A DNA stretch of 48,928 bases, taken from contig NZ_JAVIFU010000048.1 of the NCBI RefSeq assembly GCF_031157315.1, forward strand, positions 1 through 48,928, written 5' to 3'. Under the pieces are notes generated by a model that saw nothing but the letters and a program-made list of their open reading frames with translations, was not told where the DNA came from and did no database searches. Made by a program: the position numbers and the translations under genes. Source of the stretch: Paenibacillus sp. LHD-38. Its GTDB lineage: Bacteria; Bacillota; Bacilli; Paenibacillales; Paenibacillaceae. Below are positions 16,679 to 25,830 of the stretch, piece by piece; position 1 is the first letter of the stretch; each line of letters begins with the position of its first letter.

Positions 16679-16737
16679 GGCCGGAGCATTGATTTTGTTC
16701 GGGGTGTGGCTCATTATCCAGCATGGCAAGAGTAGGC
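16679..16737 (+). repeat. Second copy of the 3' end of the EamA gene
   Basis: These 59 bases match 16061-16120, the last codons and stop of the EamA gene, with two substitutions and one missing G. The offset is 618 bases. The single-base loss shifts the frame, so it is not functional coding sequence. The shared terminator at 16742 follows this second copy, not the first, which suggests that the intervening 618 bases were inserted or duplicated into what was once a single gene end. Confidence 0.85.
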
Positions 16738-16741
16738 AATA

Positions 16742-16800
16742 AAAAAGACGGGCTGATTCCAATGGTCAAATTGACCAAAGGAGCAGCCCATCTTTTTTTA
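16742..16800. terminator. Terminator at the 3' end of the amylopullulanase gene (bidirectional)
   Basis: AAAAAAGA-C-GGGCTG near 16742 pairs with CAGCCC-A-TCTTTTTT near 16798. An inner GGTCA/TGACC stem lies inside. A and T runs flank both sides, so it can stop both the minus-strand amylopullulanase transcript and plus-strand read-through from the EamA side. Confidence 0.85.
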
Positions 16801-19800
16801 TTTTGCCAGCAAGTTGTAAATTACCTGCGCGCTTTCGGCGCGCGTCATATTGCCCTTCGGCACAAAGGCATCGTTCGCTCTGCCTTGAACCAGTCCAAGC
16901 TCCGCGGCAGCCGATACGGATGCTGCGGCCCACGTGCTAATCTCACTGCGGTCGGTAAACGCCGCTTCCGCCGATCCCGCGGCGCTCTCGTTCGCTTTGC
17001 GCACTTCATAAGCCCGAATAATCATAACCGCCATCTCCTCGCGGCTAATCTTTTCATTCGGCGCAAACTTGCTGTCGCTGCGGCCTTTTACGATACCCAG
17101 CTCGCTCGCTGCAGCCACATAACCGGAATACCATTTGCCTGTTTCAACATCGGAGAAGCTTGCCGATCCATCCGCTTTAACGCCAAGCGAGCGAACGAGC
17201 ATGGCTGCGAATTCGGCACGGGTTACGCTTACTTGCGGAGCAAACTGCATCCCGTTAATCCCATTCACGATGTGCTTCGCTGTGAGCGACTTCACCGCCG
17301 CGGAAGCCCAGTGGCCGGCTTGAACGTCTGCAAATGATTTGTCGTATTCCAGAACCGCATATTTGCTGAAATGGAATACCTCCGCCGTCATCCAACCGCC
17401 GTTCAACGCGCCTCCGACGTACTCCAGCTTGCCGTCATCGCTAACATAATAAACGCCAACGATGTCTTTGTTCACATTCGCATCAACCTTGAAGGTAATC
17501 GTAATCGGCTTCTCGAACTTCGAAGCCTGAACCGTTTTCCCATCCTTCATGACTGCGCTTAAATGGAATTCATAAACCAAAGATGCTGCCTTCACCTGAG
17601 TCTGATCGGCCTCCACACGATCAAGCAATGCATTAGCATCCGCCGTCTTCACAGCTATTAATTCAAATACAAGCTGCGCGCCGTCTGTCTGGGCGGCTGG
17701 AACAAGGGCTTGCATCGCTGCCAGCACTTCATTTGGCAGATTAATCGTAATGCCGTTTGCTTTCAGCTCCAAGTCATTGCCCGCCAGCATAGCCGCTGCT
17801 TTAAACGGCAGCTGCACGGCATTTTTTCCATCGGCTATTTGCACCGTGGCTTTGCCGTCCTTGACCGTTTTCAAGCTGCTCTCATCCACGGTTTGAGCAT
17901 CTGTTTCCTGCGGTGTGCTAGGCGATGGGCCATTGAATGATACCTCGCTCAAAATCACCGTTCCGCCTTCGTTTCTGCCTGGTACGGAAACCGTCAATTG
18001 ACCATTTGCCGCCACTGTGTACATGGTTCCGCTATATTCATCCTTAACCGTCGCTCCTGCTCCGAAAGGAGCTGTCAGCACAACCGATTTGCTGTCTGCT
18101 GCCGTGTTAATGACCGTTACGATATTTACGCCGTTAAATTGTTTGTTAAACGCCAGATAGCCCAGCGCATCCGAGCCCGCAAGCTTCGTCCGCGTCCCTT
18201 TCGCATATACCTTCGAGAATTTAGCCCGAATATTGAGCAGCTTCTCATAATGATCATGCAGCGCTTGCTCAGCCTCAAGCTGTTCCCAAGGCATATCCGT
18301 CCGGTTTTCGCTGAATAGACCCGCGCTCATATCGCGTGCATTGGCACCCGAGCGGCCCAGCTCTTCCCCGTAATAAATGACGGGCTGGCCTTTGGCCGTA
18401 ATTTGCAAAGCTGCTGCGATCTTCAGCTTTCCTTTGTCTCCATCAACAAAATGCGAGAGGAAACCATCCTCATCATGGCTGCTCAGAAACTGCCCCATGG
18501 TTGTCGTGTTATCCAGCTTGGTCTCGCGGTCCGCCAAGTAAGCGTCCACTGCGTCGATGGCTCCGTTTGCAAAATCTCTCGCTCTGTCATTGAAGCTGAA
18601 ATCGAGCAAGCTGTCCATTTGACCACTGCGAAGCATACCTCCGTCACCGTCTACCGTACCGCCAAAATACTCGCCAATCAGCTTGAATTCGGGATCTGCG
18701 GCAGTCAGCGCATTTTTGAACGCCTTCCATGTCGTGCTCTCCACATGCTTGATCGTGTCAACGCGGAAGAAATCAATCGTATCTCCACGCTCCGTCTTCG
18801 CCCGCTCTAACCATCCTGCCTGCCATTCGATGATTTTTCCGCGTACAGCAGGATCCTCTGTCTTCAGGTCTGGAAGATGATCCAGCTCCCCTTCAACCGG
18901 ATTCGTGCTGGCTTGAACGCCATTCGTCCTCAGCATGCCGTCAAAGCGCGCTTTGTCCTCAGGTGTAATGCCCGGGCGGCTTTCATCCGCCTTCAAGCCA
19001 TAGCCAGTATGGTTTAACACCACATCGACCATGATTTTGATGCCTTTGTCATGGGCTTTGTTGATCAGCTCCTTGAACGTCTCCATATCGCCAAGATGCT
19101 CGTCAAGCTTCGTGAAATCTTTCGCCCAATAGCCATGGTAGCCGTATTGCTTGGCGTTAAAATCAGCGCCTTTGTTAAAATCGATATTATCGACAATCGG
19201 TGTAATCCAAAGCGTATTGATGCCAAGCTCCTGCAAATAATCCAGCTTGTCGATCATCCCTCTGAAATCACCGCCGTGGTAAGCCTCGAGATGCTCTTTA
19301 TCCACGTCCGTATTATTTGTGCTGTCACCGTCCGCAAAACGGTCGGTTAACGCGAAATAGATGCGCGCCTCATCCCAATCAAAGTCCAAATTGCCGGCAA
19401 ACGTTCTCGCTTTAACGGACACCGAGCCCGTATGCGTATGCTTATTGCCGTACTCGTCAACCAGTGTAATCGGTATTTCTTTTACGCCGGCAGTAACCGT
19501 ATCTTTTACGGCAATGGTTTGAGCAAGCAGTTTAGTGTCCAGCTTCACCATAGCAGGTCCGCCTAATGCCGTCAGATCCATATAGCCATCCGTAAAAGCT
19601 ACCTCTTCCGATACGGCGGTCGTGATCGTCAATACCGCATTTTCGTTGTACGAAATCGCAGCTGGACTGACGGTTGCCGTCATGGTGACGACAGGCTTCC
19701 GATACGTAATGACGGATTTGCCATCAGAAGTATTTTTCGGATCGTTAATTTCTACTGCCGCTTCGTCCTTCTTCTTCACCACAAAGGTATACTCGTACGT

Positions 19801-22800
19801 ACCGCCTTCTACATTAGCAAGCGTATACGCAAACCATTCCTTCGAAGCATCATAAGCCATATCGTACTCCGAACCGTTTACCTTCACCTTAACGCTGGTC
19901 AAATCGCTGGATTGCCCGTTTTTGAACAACGTATCATCCCGGTAGAGGAAGGTAATGCCTCCATCCTTCAGAACAGGTCCATCAATCGTTGGCAAAATAT
20001 CAAGTTGACTGACCATGCTCGTAATATTGACCTTTGTAAAGGCAGCCCCCGGTGCAATCGGTATGACCCGATCATCCGGAATATCCTGCTTCGCGGTGTT
20101 CCAGTCAGTTCCTTTGCGAAGCACAAAGCCTACGCTGGTCGTGTCGGCCGAAATTTCCAGCAGGACCGTAGCCACGCCGTTTTCGACTTTATCGAAATTG
20201 ATTTGGTCATTTTTCACGCCGGTATTCCAAATCCACAGATTCCAATCCGTGTAGTTCTTATCTGGCCGGATGTAATTCAGCTGAACGTAACGCTTCACCG
20301 AATCCGTCGTAACTGAAACCGCCGCGCTCGCCGTGATGCCTTTGTACGTAGCCGTGATGGTCGTTTGCCCTGCGCCGATAGCCGTCACAAGACCGCCCGC
20401 TGTTACCGCTACTGCCTCCGGATTAGCCGATGAGTATACGGCAGCGCTCGTTACTTTTTTCTTGCTGCCGTCGCTGAATTTCGCGTAAGCTGCCGTTTGG
20501 TGCGTCGTTCCTACTTGAAGGGAATAGCTAGCGCTATCCAGCTCAAGCCCCGTAAGCTCCGGCGCTGCCGCATCCAGCTTAATAATGACGGCTGTCAAAG
20601 GCGCAAGCTTAATCTTGCTCGCTGTCAGCTCGAAGCCCGTTGGATCTGCAACGGCCTGGGTGCCCGCCTCGTCGCTGTCCACAACGACCGTGCCTCCCGT
20701 CAAATCCTCCGAAAGCGTAAGCGTTCTTTCTTTATTATCCGCATTCATAAATACGTAATAATTTCCCGTGCCGTCGGTTGCTTTGTTTTTATAGCCGATC
20801 ACAAGGTCATTTGTTTTCATTTCCTCCGCGTTAATGAGCGTCACGTTGGAATCAACCAAATCCTTGTCGCCCAGACGGAACGCATCCGTATGCTTTCTGA
20901 GCTCAATTAAGCCTGAAGTATACTGCTGCGTAACATGGTTGACCGGATATTTTCCGGCATCCGTCGCCTTCTGCCAATCGAACTTATTAATGGCATCGGA
21001 CGAGTCATAGGAGTCATGGATAAAATACCCGAATGGGATGCCTGACGCATCCGCAAGCTCATGGTATTTTTGCTCCGGGATGCCTTCGCCCAGCCATTGC
21101 TTCGTCCGGCCGTATTCTTGCCCTGCATGCAGGAAGGCCGTTCCTTGCGACGTCAGGATAAGCAAATTGCCCAGCCGTACCCGATTATGGATTTCCAGAT
21201 CATTAGCCGCTACAGCAGGATCCTTCTTGATCGATTGCGCGATAACATCGTATAGCGGCAAGTTATCATGGGCTTCGATATATTGCACCATGTCCCCCGG
21301 GTCGTCCGCCGGCGTGTTGCCCGGCTGGCCCTTAATGTTATTAATAATCGTAGCGATGCTTCTCTCTCCGCCTGTTATGAATCTCGACTCGCCCTCGGAG
21401 CCGAAGCCCGATTTCAATTCATTGCGAATCTCATCGGAGAAGACGCCGACGCTGTCCGTTTTGTCCATCCAAGCCTGGTCTGCGCCCTTATCCTTTAAGG
21501 CAGGATCGGAAGCGGCGCCACCGAACGTTTTCCAGCCTTCCCCGATGAACAAGGCATTCGGATTAATGCCCGCAGCCGCGTCATACGCATGCTGAACGGA
21601 CTCATAAGTGGCATCGCCCATCATATCCCAGCGCATGCCGTCGATTTTATATTCATCGAACCAATACTTAACGGAATCAACCATCAGCTTTTCCGCCATT
21701 TTGTGAGAGGTCGCCAGGTTGTTGCCGAAGCCTCCGATGTTGTTGCCGTTCGCATCCTGGAACGCATAATAGTTTGGCACAATGTCGTTCAGGAAGCTTG
21801 CTTTTGCCATATGGGTGTAAACGACATCAAGCACAACCCCCATGCCTTCCTCATGAATCGCATCGATGAGTCCCTTTAATTCTTTCACTCTAAGCTCAGG
21901 ATCCTTGGCATTTTCTGAATAAGCGCCGTCTGGCGAGAAATAGCTGTGCGGATCATAACCCCAGTTATATTCATTATCGATCGCCGAATACTCATTCTCC
22001 CTTACACCCATGTTCGCTTCGTCGCCATAATACCAAGCCATGACTGGAAGCAATTGAATATGGGTAACGCCCAGCGATTTGATGTAAGCCAGTTTATCCT
22101 TGAATGCGTTGTAGGAGCCCCATCGTGCCGTGAGATCACCGGCAACGGAAGGATCGGATGTAAAATCCCGAATATGCGCTTCCCAAATAATCGCATCCTC
22201 TCTTTTCTCATAGCCGTCGATTTGGGCAAAATCATAGTCTAGCGAAGGATCGGTACCGCTTAGATCGACGATGGCCGCTTTCCCGACCGCATCGCCGTCA
22301 GGACCAGCCGCCCCTTTCGTATTGACTCTAAACTCCGCCATCGATTTCGCGTACGGGTCGAGTACGTTTTGGGTTACGCCGTCATTCGTTACTTCATATT
22401 GATAAAAATAACCCTTCAAGTCGGTTATGCCTTGACCGGCTAAATCGGCAGGAGCAATGGCTGCCGTCCACACACCCTTGTCGCCTTTCGTCAAATCCAC
22501 GCTGCCGACAAGCTGGGCTGCGTCATTCTTATCGTAGACATTGGCAACGACAGTGCTGGCTTTTGGCGCCCAGAGCTTTAAGATAACGCCGCCGGAGTCA
22601 TAGTTCGCGCCAAGATCATTGCCCTGGTAGTCGTACAGCTCATCCAGCATTCTCCAGCCTGAAGCGGCCGATATGGTTTTCCCTTGGTAGGTAACGCTGA
22701 GCGGAGCTTTGTCTAATTGGATATTCGCCAAAAGCAAGGCTGTTTTTTTATCCGTATTTAGCGTAACCTGATCAACGGCAACGGCTGCTCCGTCCTTATC

Positions 22801-24348
22801 TTTAATCGTGATCGCTGTCTTCAATTCATCCGCTGCGAGTCCGTCGGTCATCGTGAACCCGAGAAGGAGCTTGCTCTCAGATAAGATTTCGGCGGACACA
22901 AGTCCCGTTGGCAATTCGGAGTAAGGGGACACATAGACGTTGTTGTCGTCCTGCTTAATCCACAGCTGATTGTAGCGATCCAGGAGACTGAAGGTTCGGT
23001 CCCCTCCGTCTTTATCGCCTGACGTACGGTTAACGACCAGAAAGCTCATTTTCTGAGCATTTTCTAGAAGCGGTACATCCACATAACTGCCATAACGGTC
23101 AACATGCTCCGCTGTAAATGCGGATGCTCCCGCCGGCCACCCTGTAGAGGGCGCTGCCACCTGATCCCACAGCCATAGACCAAAATCGCTCTGTTTTTTA
23201 TCGTCTCTTACATAGTGAATGCGAACGGTGTTAGCCGGAAGCTCTACCGGCTCGTAGTAGGATACCTTATCGGAGCCCTGCTGTATCCAAACCTCATTAA
23301 CCTCCGGCGTGCTTATCGCTACGGCTTTGTCTCCGCCGTCCTTTGCGCCATCGATGCGGTTAACAATAAGGAAGCCTACTTTTTTGGCGTTATCCGCAAG
23401 CGGAATATCGACATAAGCTCCGTAGCTGTCGCGCTTATTTTCCGGGAAGGCGGTCGCGCCAAGCGGCCAGCTTGCCGATGGAGCAGCTACATGGTCCCAC
23501 GCCCATACCCCTTGGTTCTCGTAAAGGGCATCGGTCCGGCTGTAGTGAACGCGAAGATGCTTCGCAGGGACCGGATCGATATTCGGATCTACCGGGTCCG
23601 GGTCCGGATCCGTTTCAACCGGTGCCTTGAAATCTGCCGCTACCGCATGCGTGTTGGCATCATATTTAAAGGTTACCGGCAGATCCGCGGGAAGACTGAG
23701 CAATTGATTTTCTTGCGGGTAAGCCTCATCCTCCCATGTCGTTCCCAGTACGATTTTGAACTCGTAATTGCCTTTGGGCACATCCTTCGTGATCGTGTAC
23801 TTACCGTCAAAATCAGAATCGCCCATCATAGCGAGCGCCGTTTGCGGTGCCCAGTTCCCCGGATCTCCGATTGCCGTCTGCAGGCTTCCAACGATACGCG
23901 GGAGCTTATCGCCCGCTAGCGGCGTATAATAGCTGGAATCTGCGATTTTATGCGTAGCGTGATTATAGTAAAAAGTAACCTCAGCTGCTTCAGCCAGGCT
24001 CAGCTTGATATTGCCTCCATTCTCTGCGCCACTCGGATTCGTATAGCTGCTAAAGCCATAGCTTTCATCCCAGCCGCCGTTTAGGGCAACCTTATATTCA
24101 TAAGCCCCAGCCGGCAGCATGGCCGTAAAGCTGTAATAGCCATTGCCGTTATCGGTCATTTTCGTAGCTTCGGCTGCCGGGTCCCAGTCCCCGGTATGGC
24201 CCAGCTCAGACTGCAGGTCGCCGACAAGCACTACCCGAGTCGGAGCCGCAGCGCTCGCCTGCATCGGTATGGTACCGGCAATCGACCAAATCATAGCCGC
24301 GATTAACAGGATAGCCAGCATTTTCTTTCGTTTTAGAGCAAAGCCCAT
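16798..24348 (-). CDS. Cell-surface amylopullulanase with two GH13 domains and three SLH repeats
   Basis: A 2516-residue exoenzyme. Order: signal peptide (~1-35); two X25-like starch-binding modules (~37-245); two CBM41-type modules (~262-480); a linker domain and CBM48 (~570-690). The first GH13 domain (~710-1150) has the type I pullulanase motif YNWGYDP (~795) and nucleophile, acid and stabiliser regions in DGMRWDMMGD (~905), FIGEGW (~938) and EAHDNLPLYD (~1026). A Big_2 Ig-like domain (~1260-1345), a third CBM41-like module (~1350-1445) and Ig/linker domains follow. The second GH13 domain (~1650-2050) has DVVLNHTGYG, FFRVDTIKH, LIGEYFGG and SSHDEDGF. Then comes a beta-rich segment, and three SLH repeats (~2336-2516) attach the enzyme to the wall. 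It should cut alpha-1,6 and alpha-1,4 bonds of starch, glycogen or pullulan. A TTG at 24366 lies in the GGGGAGG site, so the start is ATG 24348. Confidence 0.93.
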   Translation of the reverse strand: MGFALKRKKMLAILLIAAMIWSIAGTIPMQASAAAPTRVVLVGDLQSELGHTGDWDPAAEATKMTDNGNGYYSFTAMLPAGAYEYKVALNGGWDESYGFSSYTNPSGAENGGNIKLSLAEAAEVTFYYNHATHKIADSSYYTPLAGDKLPRIVGSLQTAIGDPGNWAPQTALAMMGDSDFDGKYTITKDVPKGNYEFKIVLGTTWEDEAYPQENQLLSLPADLPVTFKYDANTHAVAADFKAPVETDPDPDPVDPNIDPVPAKHLRVHYSRTDALYENQGVWAWDHVAAPSASWPLGATAFPENKRDSYGAYVDIPLADNAKKVGFLIVNRIDGAKDGGDKAVAISTPEVNEVWIQQGSDKVSYYEPVELPANTVRIHYVRDDKKQSDFGLWLWDQVAAPSTGWPAGASAFTAEHVDRYGSYVDVPLLENAQKMSFLVVNRTSGDKDGGDRTFSLLDRYNQLWIKQDDNNVYVSPYSELPTGLVSAEILSESKLLLGFTMTDGLAADELKTAITIKDKDGAAVAVDQVTLNTDKKTALLLANIQLDKAPLSVTYQGKTISAASGWRMLDELYDYQGNDLGANYDSGGVILKLWAPKASTVVANVYDKNDAAQLVGSVDLTKGDKGVWTAAIAPADLAGQGITDLKGYFYQYEVTNDGVTQNVLDPYAKSMAEFRVNTKGAAGPDGDAVGKAAIVDLSGTDPSLDYDFAQIDGYEKREDAIIWEAHIRDFTSDPSVAGDLTARWGSYNAFKDKLAYIKSLGVTHIQLLPVMAWYYGDEANMGVRENEYSAIDNEYNWGYDPHSYFSPDGAYSENAKDPELRVKELKGLIDAIHEEGMGVVLDVVYTHMAKASFLNDIVPNYYAFQDANGNNIGGFGNNLATSHKMAEKLMVDSVKYWFDEYKIDGMRWDMMGDATYESVQHAYDAAAGINPNALFIGEGWKTFGGAASDPALKDKGADQAWMDKTDSVGVFSDEIRNELKSGFGSEGESRFITGGERSIATIINNIKGQPGNTPADDPGDMVQYIEAHDNLPLYDVIAQSIKKDPAVAANDLEIHNRVRLGNLLILTSQGTAFLHAGQEYGRTKQWLGEGIPEQKYHELADASGIPFGYFIHDSYDSSDAINKFDWQKATDAGKYPVNHVTQQYTSGLIELRKHTDAFRLGDKDLVDSNVTLINAEEMKTNDLVIGYKNKATDGTGNYYVFMNADNKERTLTLSEDLTGGTVVVDSDEAGTQAVADPTGFELTASKIKLAPLTAVIIKLDAAAPELTGLELDSASYSLQVGTTHQTAAYAKFSDGSKKKVTSAAVYSSANPEAVAVTAGGLVTAIGAGQTTITATYKGITASAAVSVTTDSVKRYVQLNYIRPDKNYTDWNLWIWNTGVKNDQINFDKVENGVATVLLEISADTTSVGFVLRKGTDWNTAKQDIPDDRVIPIAPGAAFTKVNITSMVSQLDILPTIDGPVLKDGGITFLYRDDTLFKNGQSSDLTSVKVKVNGSEYDMAYDASKEWFAYTLANVEGGTYEYTFVVKKKDEAAVEINDPKNTSDGKSVITYRKPVVTMTATVSPAAISYNENAVLTITTAVSEEVAFTDGYMDLTALGGPAMVKLDTKLLAQTIAVKDTVTAGVKEIPITLVDEYGNKHTHTGSVSVKARTFAGNLDFDWDEARIYFALTDRFADGDSTNNTDVDKEHLEAYHGGDFRGMIDKLDYLQELGINTLWITPIVDNIDFNKGADFNAKQYGYHGYWAKDFTKLDEHLGDMETFKELINKAHDKGIKIMVDVVLNHTGYGLKADESRPGITPEDKARFDGMLRTNGVQASTNPVEGELDHLPDLKTEDPAVRGKIIEWQAGWLERAKTERGDTIDFFRVDTIKHVESTTWKAFKNALTAADPEFKLIGEYFGGTVDGDGGMLRSGQMDSLLDFSFNDRARDFANGAIDAVDAYLADRETKLDNTTTMGQFLSSHDEDGFLSHFVDGDKGKLKIAAALQITAKGQPVIYYGEELGRSGANARDMSAGLFSENRTDMPWEQLEAEQALHDHYEKLLNIRAKFSKVYAKGTRTKLAGSDALGYLAFNKQFNGVNIVTVINTAADSKSVVLTAPFGAGATVKDEYSGTMYTVAANGQLTVSVPGRNEGGTVILSEVSFNGPSPSTPQETDAQTVDESSLKTVKDGKATVQIADGKNAVQLPFKAAAMLAGNDLELKANGITINLPNEVLAAMQALVPAAQTDGAQLVFELIAVKTADANALLDRVEADQTQVKAASLVYEFHLSAVMKDGKTVQASKFEKPITITFKVDANVNKDIVGVYYVSDDGKLEYVGGALNGGWMTAEVFHFSKYAVLEYDKSFADVQAGHWASAAVKSLTAKHIVNGINGMQFAPQVSVTRAEFAAMLVRSLGVKADGSASFSDVETGKWYSGYVAAASELGIVKGRSDSKFAPNEKISREEMAVMIIRAYEVRKANESAAGSAEAAFTDRSEISTWAAASVSAAAELGLVQGRANDAFVPKGNMTRAESAQVIYNLLAK

Positions 24349-24467
24349 TCGTGTGAACCTCCCCAAATTATCGTTAATGCTCGTTCAATTCTTATTGAAA
24401 AATCCCGTTTCACTGCTTCTTCGCGCTGAATTAACACCTCCCGGCTCCTCTAATCTTTGCGAAAGTG

Positions 24468-24675
24468 ATTGTGCAATCGTTTGCACTAAAGACGAAACAA
24501 ATGCAAACTTTAATTCAAAACCCCATTACTCAGCTGAATTGCTGCTTGAACAGGAATGAAAGCGTTTGCTTAGTAACATATTAATACTCTCGTTAAAGCG
24601 CTGTCAATTGTTTTTCACTGATTTACCTTATTTCGACATGTATATGCATCCCATTTATTGAAAATGACAACGTTT
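24468..24675 (-). promoter_or_regulatory. Cluster of cre-like and LacI-type operators upstream of the amylopullulanase gene
   Basis: TGAAAGCGTTTGCT at 24557-24570 fits the catabolite-responsive-element consensus at every position. Related palindromes surround it: GTGCAATCGTTTGCAC near 24471, TTAAAGCGCTGTCA near 24593 and TGACAACGTTTGCA near 24664, each with mismatches. Such a cluster suggests CcpA repression, plus perhaps a LacI-type maltose regulator, of the starch enzyme. Confidence 0.65.
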
Positions 24676-24736
24676 GCACAAAAAGTTGCACAGTGCCCGC
24701 TGCCCGAGAAAAATATTTAGCTAGAGCCCCATTATA

Positions 24737-24840
24737 CAAGCGTAAACGGCTGACGCCGTCTTTGGCGGCAAAAGCTCGTTTCGCGGTGAAATATAAGCAA
24801 CGTATAAGGTTGAATTTTATACTTTCTTATATTTGAACAA
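24737..24840 (+). repeat. Dispersed repeat R1, copy 2 (full length)
   Basis: About 104 bases starting CAAGCGTAAACGGCTGACG and continuing through TTTGGCGGCAAAAGCTCG, GAAATATAAGCAACG and a TATAAG...CTTATA inverted pair, ending TTGAACAA. It matches copy 3 at 28663 at most positions. It lies in the gap between the amylopullulanase promoter and the broken phosphotransferase and abuts the CTAACGGG element at 24841. One plus frame is open over 34 codons, but no start signal is visible. Confidence 0.85.
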
Positions 24841-24898
24841 TGGCAGCCATGGACGGGAAAATAACGTCCTTGACTGCCTCTGCTTCCCCGTTAGTGTA
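24841..24898 (-). repeat. CTAACGGG-box element A (3' end of the broken phosphotransferase)
   Basis: On the minus strand TTACACTAACGGGG is followed by a GC-rich hairpin, GGCAGTCAAGGACG...CGTCCATGGCTGCC. The TAA inside CTAACGGG is the stop codon of the phosphotransferase pseudogene. The element is related to those at 44522, 45627, 47093, 47831, 48294 and 48632. Confidence 0.75.
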
Positions 24899-25771
24899 AT
24901 TTGAAATCATCAACTATTATATTAATAATTCTATATGCTTCTTCTGCCACGGCATGGTTAGCATTTTTATTGCCGTCGTAGGTTATTAAAGCCTTCCATA
25001 AAGCCCATCCTCTTGCTCTGTTCCAAGTTTCTTCGTCCATATTTATTACATTCTTGAATATCTTTCTGCTGTTCTCGTCAAAAAATGTCCATGCCATAGC
25101 AGCATCACAAGAAGGGTCGCCTACACCCAATATTCCGAAATCAATAACCGCGCAAAATTTCCCATCTTTAACTAATAAATTCCCCGGCGCTATATCACCA
25201 TGAATCCAAACGGGATCTGAATCCCATTTCGAATCTAATGCCAATTTCCAAATTTCTTTCAATACGTGTTCATTAAAAGCATCTTTATTATTCTCAATTG
25301 CATTTCTAGACTCTTCATCGTATACAGCTAAAGCTCCGCCTCTATAAAAATTATGCTTTCCGGCTAATGGCCCGCGCTAGCATCGATAGATTGTAATTCA
25401 ATTAAAAATGCCCCTAAGTCTCTCGCGAATTGATTTATATCGTTAATATTCTTTGGCGTTAATGTCTCACCCCCCAACCACTTATTGATAGACCAAGGAT
25501 ATGGATATTCTTCACTTGGCTTACCTTTGGCTAAAGGTATAGAAATGGGTAAAGAAAGTTTTTTAGATAATAGGGGCAGCCATTTCTGTTCTTTCTCTAC
25601 TTGAGGAACATAGGATGCTGCACTTGGTAACCTTACACTCATATGATCGCCTAAATGAAAGGTTCTATTATCATGCCCGCTAACTTTGACAGGCCTGATC
25701 TCTAAATCCGACCATTCTGGAAATTGTTCTTTTATTAATCTTATAACTAAATCGACGTTTATATTATCCAT
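24891..25771 (-). pseudogene. Aminoglycoside-phosphotransferase-family gene with a one-base deletion
   Basis: Two abutting reading frames make one phosphotransferase of about 293 residues. The first part (25771 to ~25367) has the N-lobe (VKVSGHDNRTFHLGDHMSVRLPS, EKEQKWLPLL, WSINKWLGGE) and runs out of frame at SIDASAGH-stop. If one base is restored in the GCGGGCC run near 25368, translation continues PLAGKHNFYRGGALAVYDEE and joins the C-lobe with HGDIAPGNLL (catalytic HGD) and VIDFGILGVGDPSCD (metal-binding D). The 881-base span is one short of a multiple of three. ORF calling would report two separate proteins. It is either a recent pseudogene or a sequencing error in a G/C run. APH-fold kinases act on many substrates, so resistance should not be assumed. 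Confidence 0.85.
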
Positions 25772-25830
25772 TGATTACCTCTCTAACCGCCCAAAATCTA
25801 AGACTTGATTTGCTTTTTTCATGCTGTATC

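Noticed and set aside
16723..24366. Many plus-strand frames (for example 16723-17337, 23215-23919) opposite the amylopullulanase gene
   Set aside because: They are codon-bias shadows of the minus-strand gene with no ribosome sites or family motifs.
24891..25771. Two separate small phosphotransferase-like genes
   Set aside because: The halves are complementary lobes of one kinase and rejoin when one base is restored.
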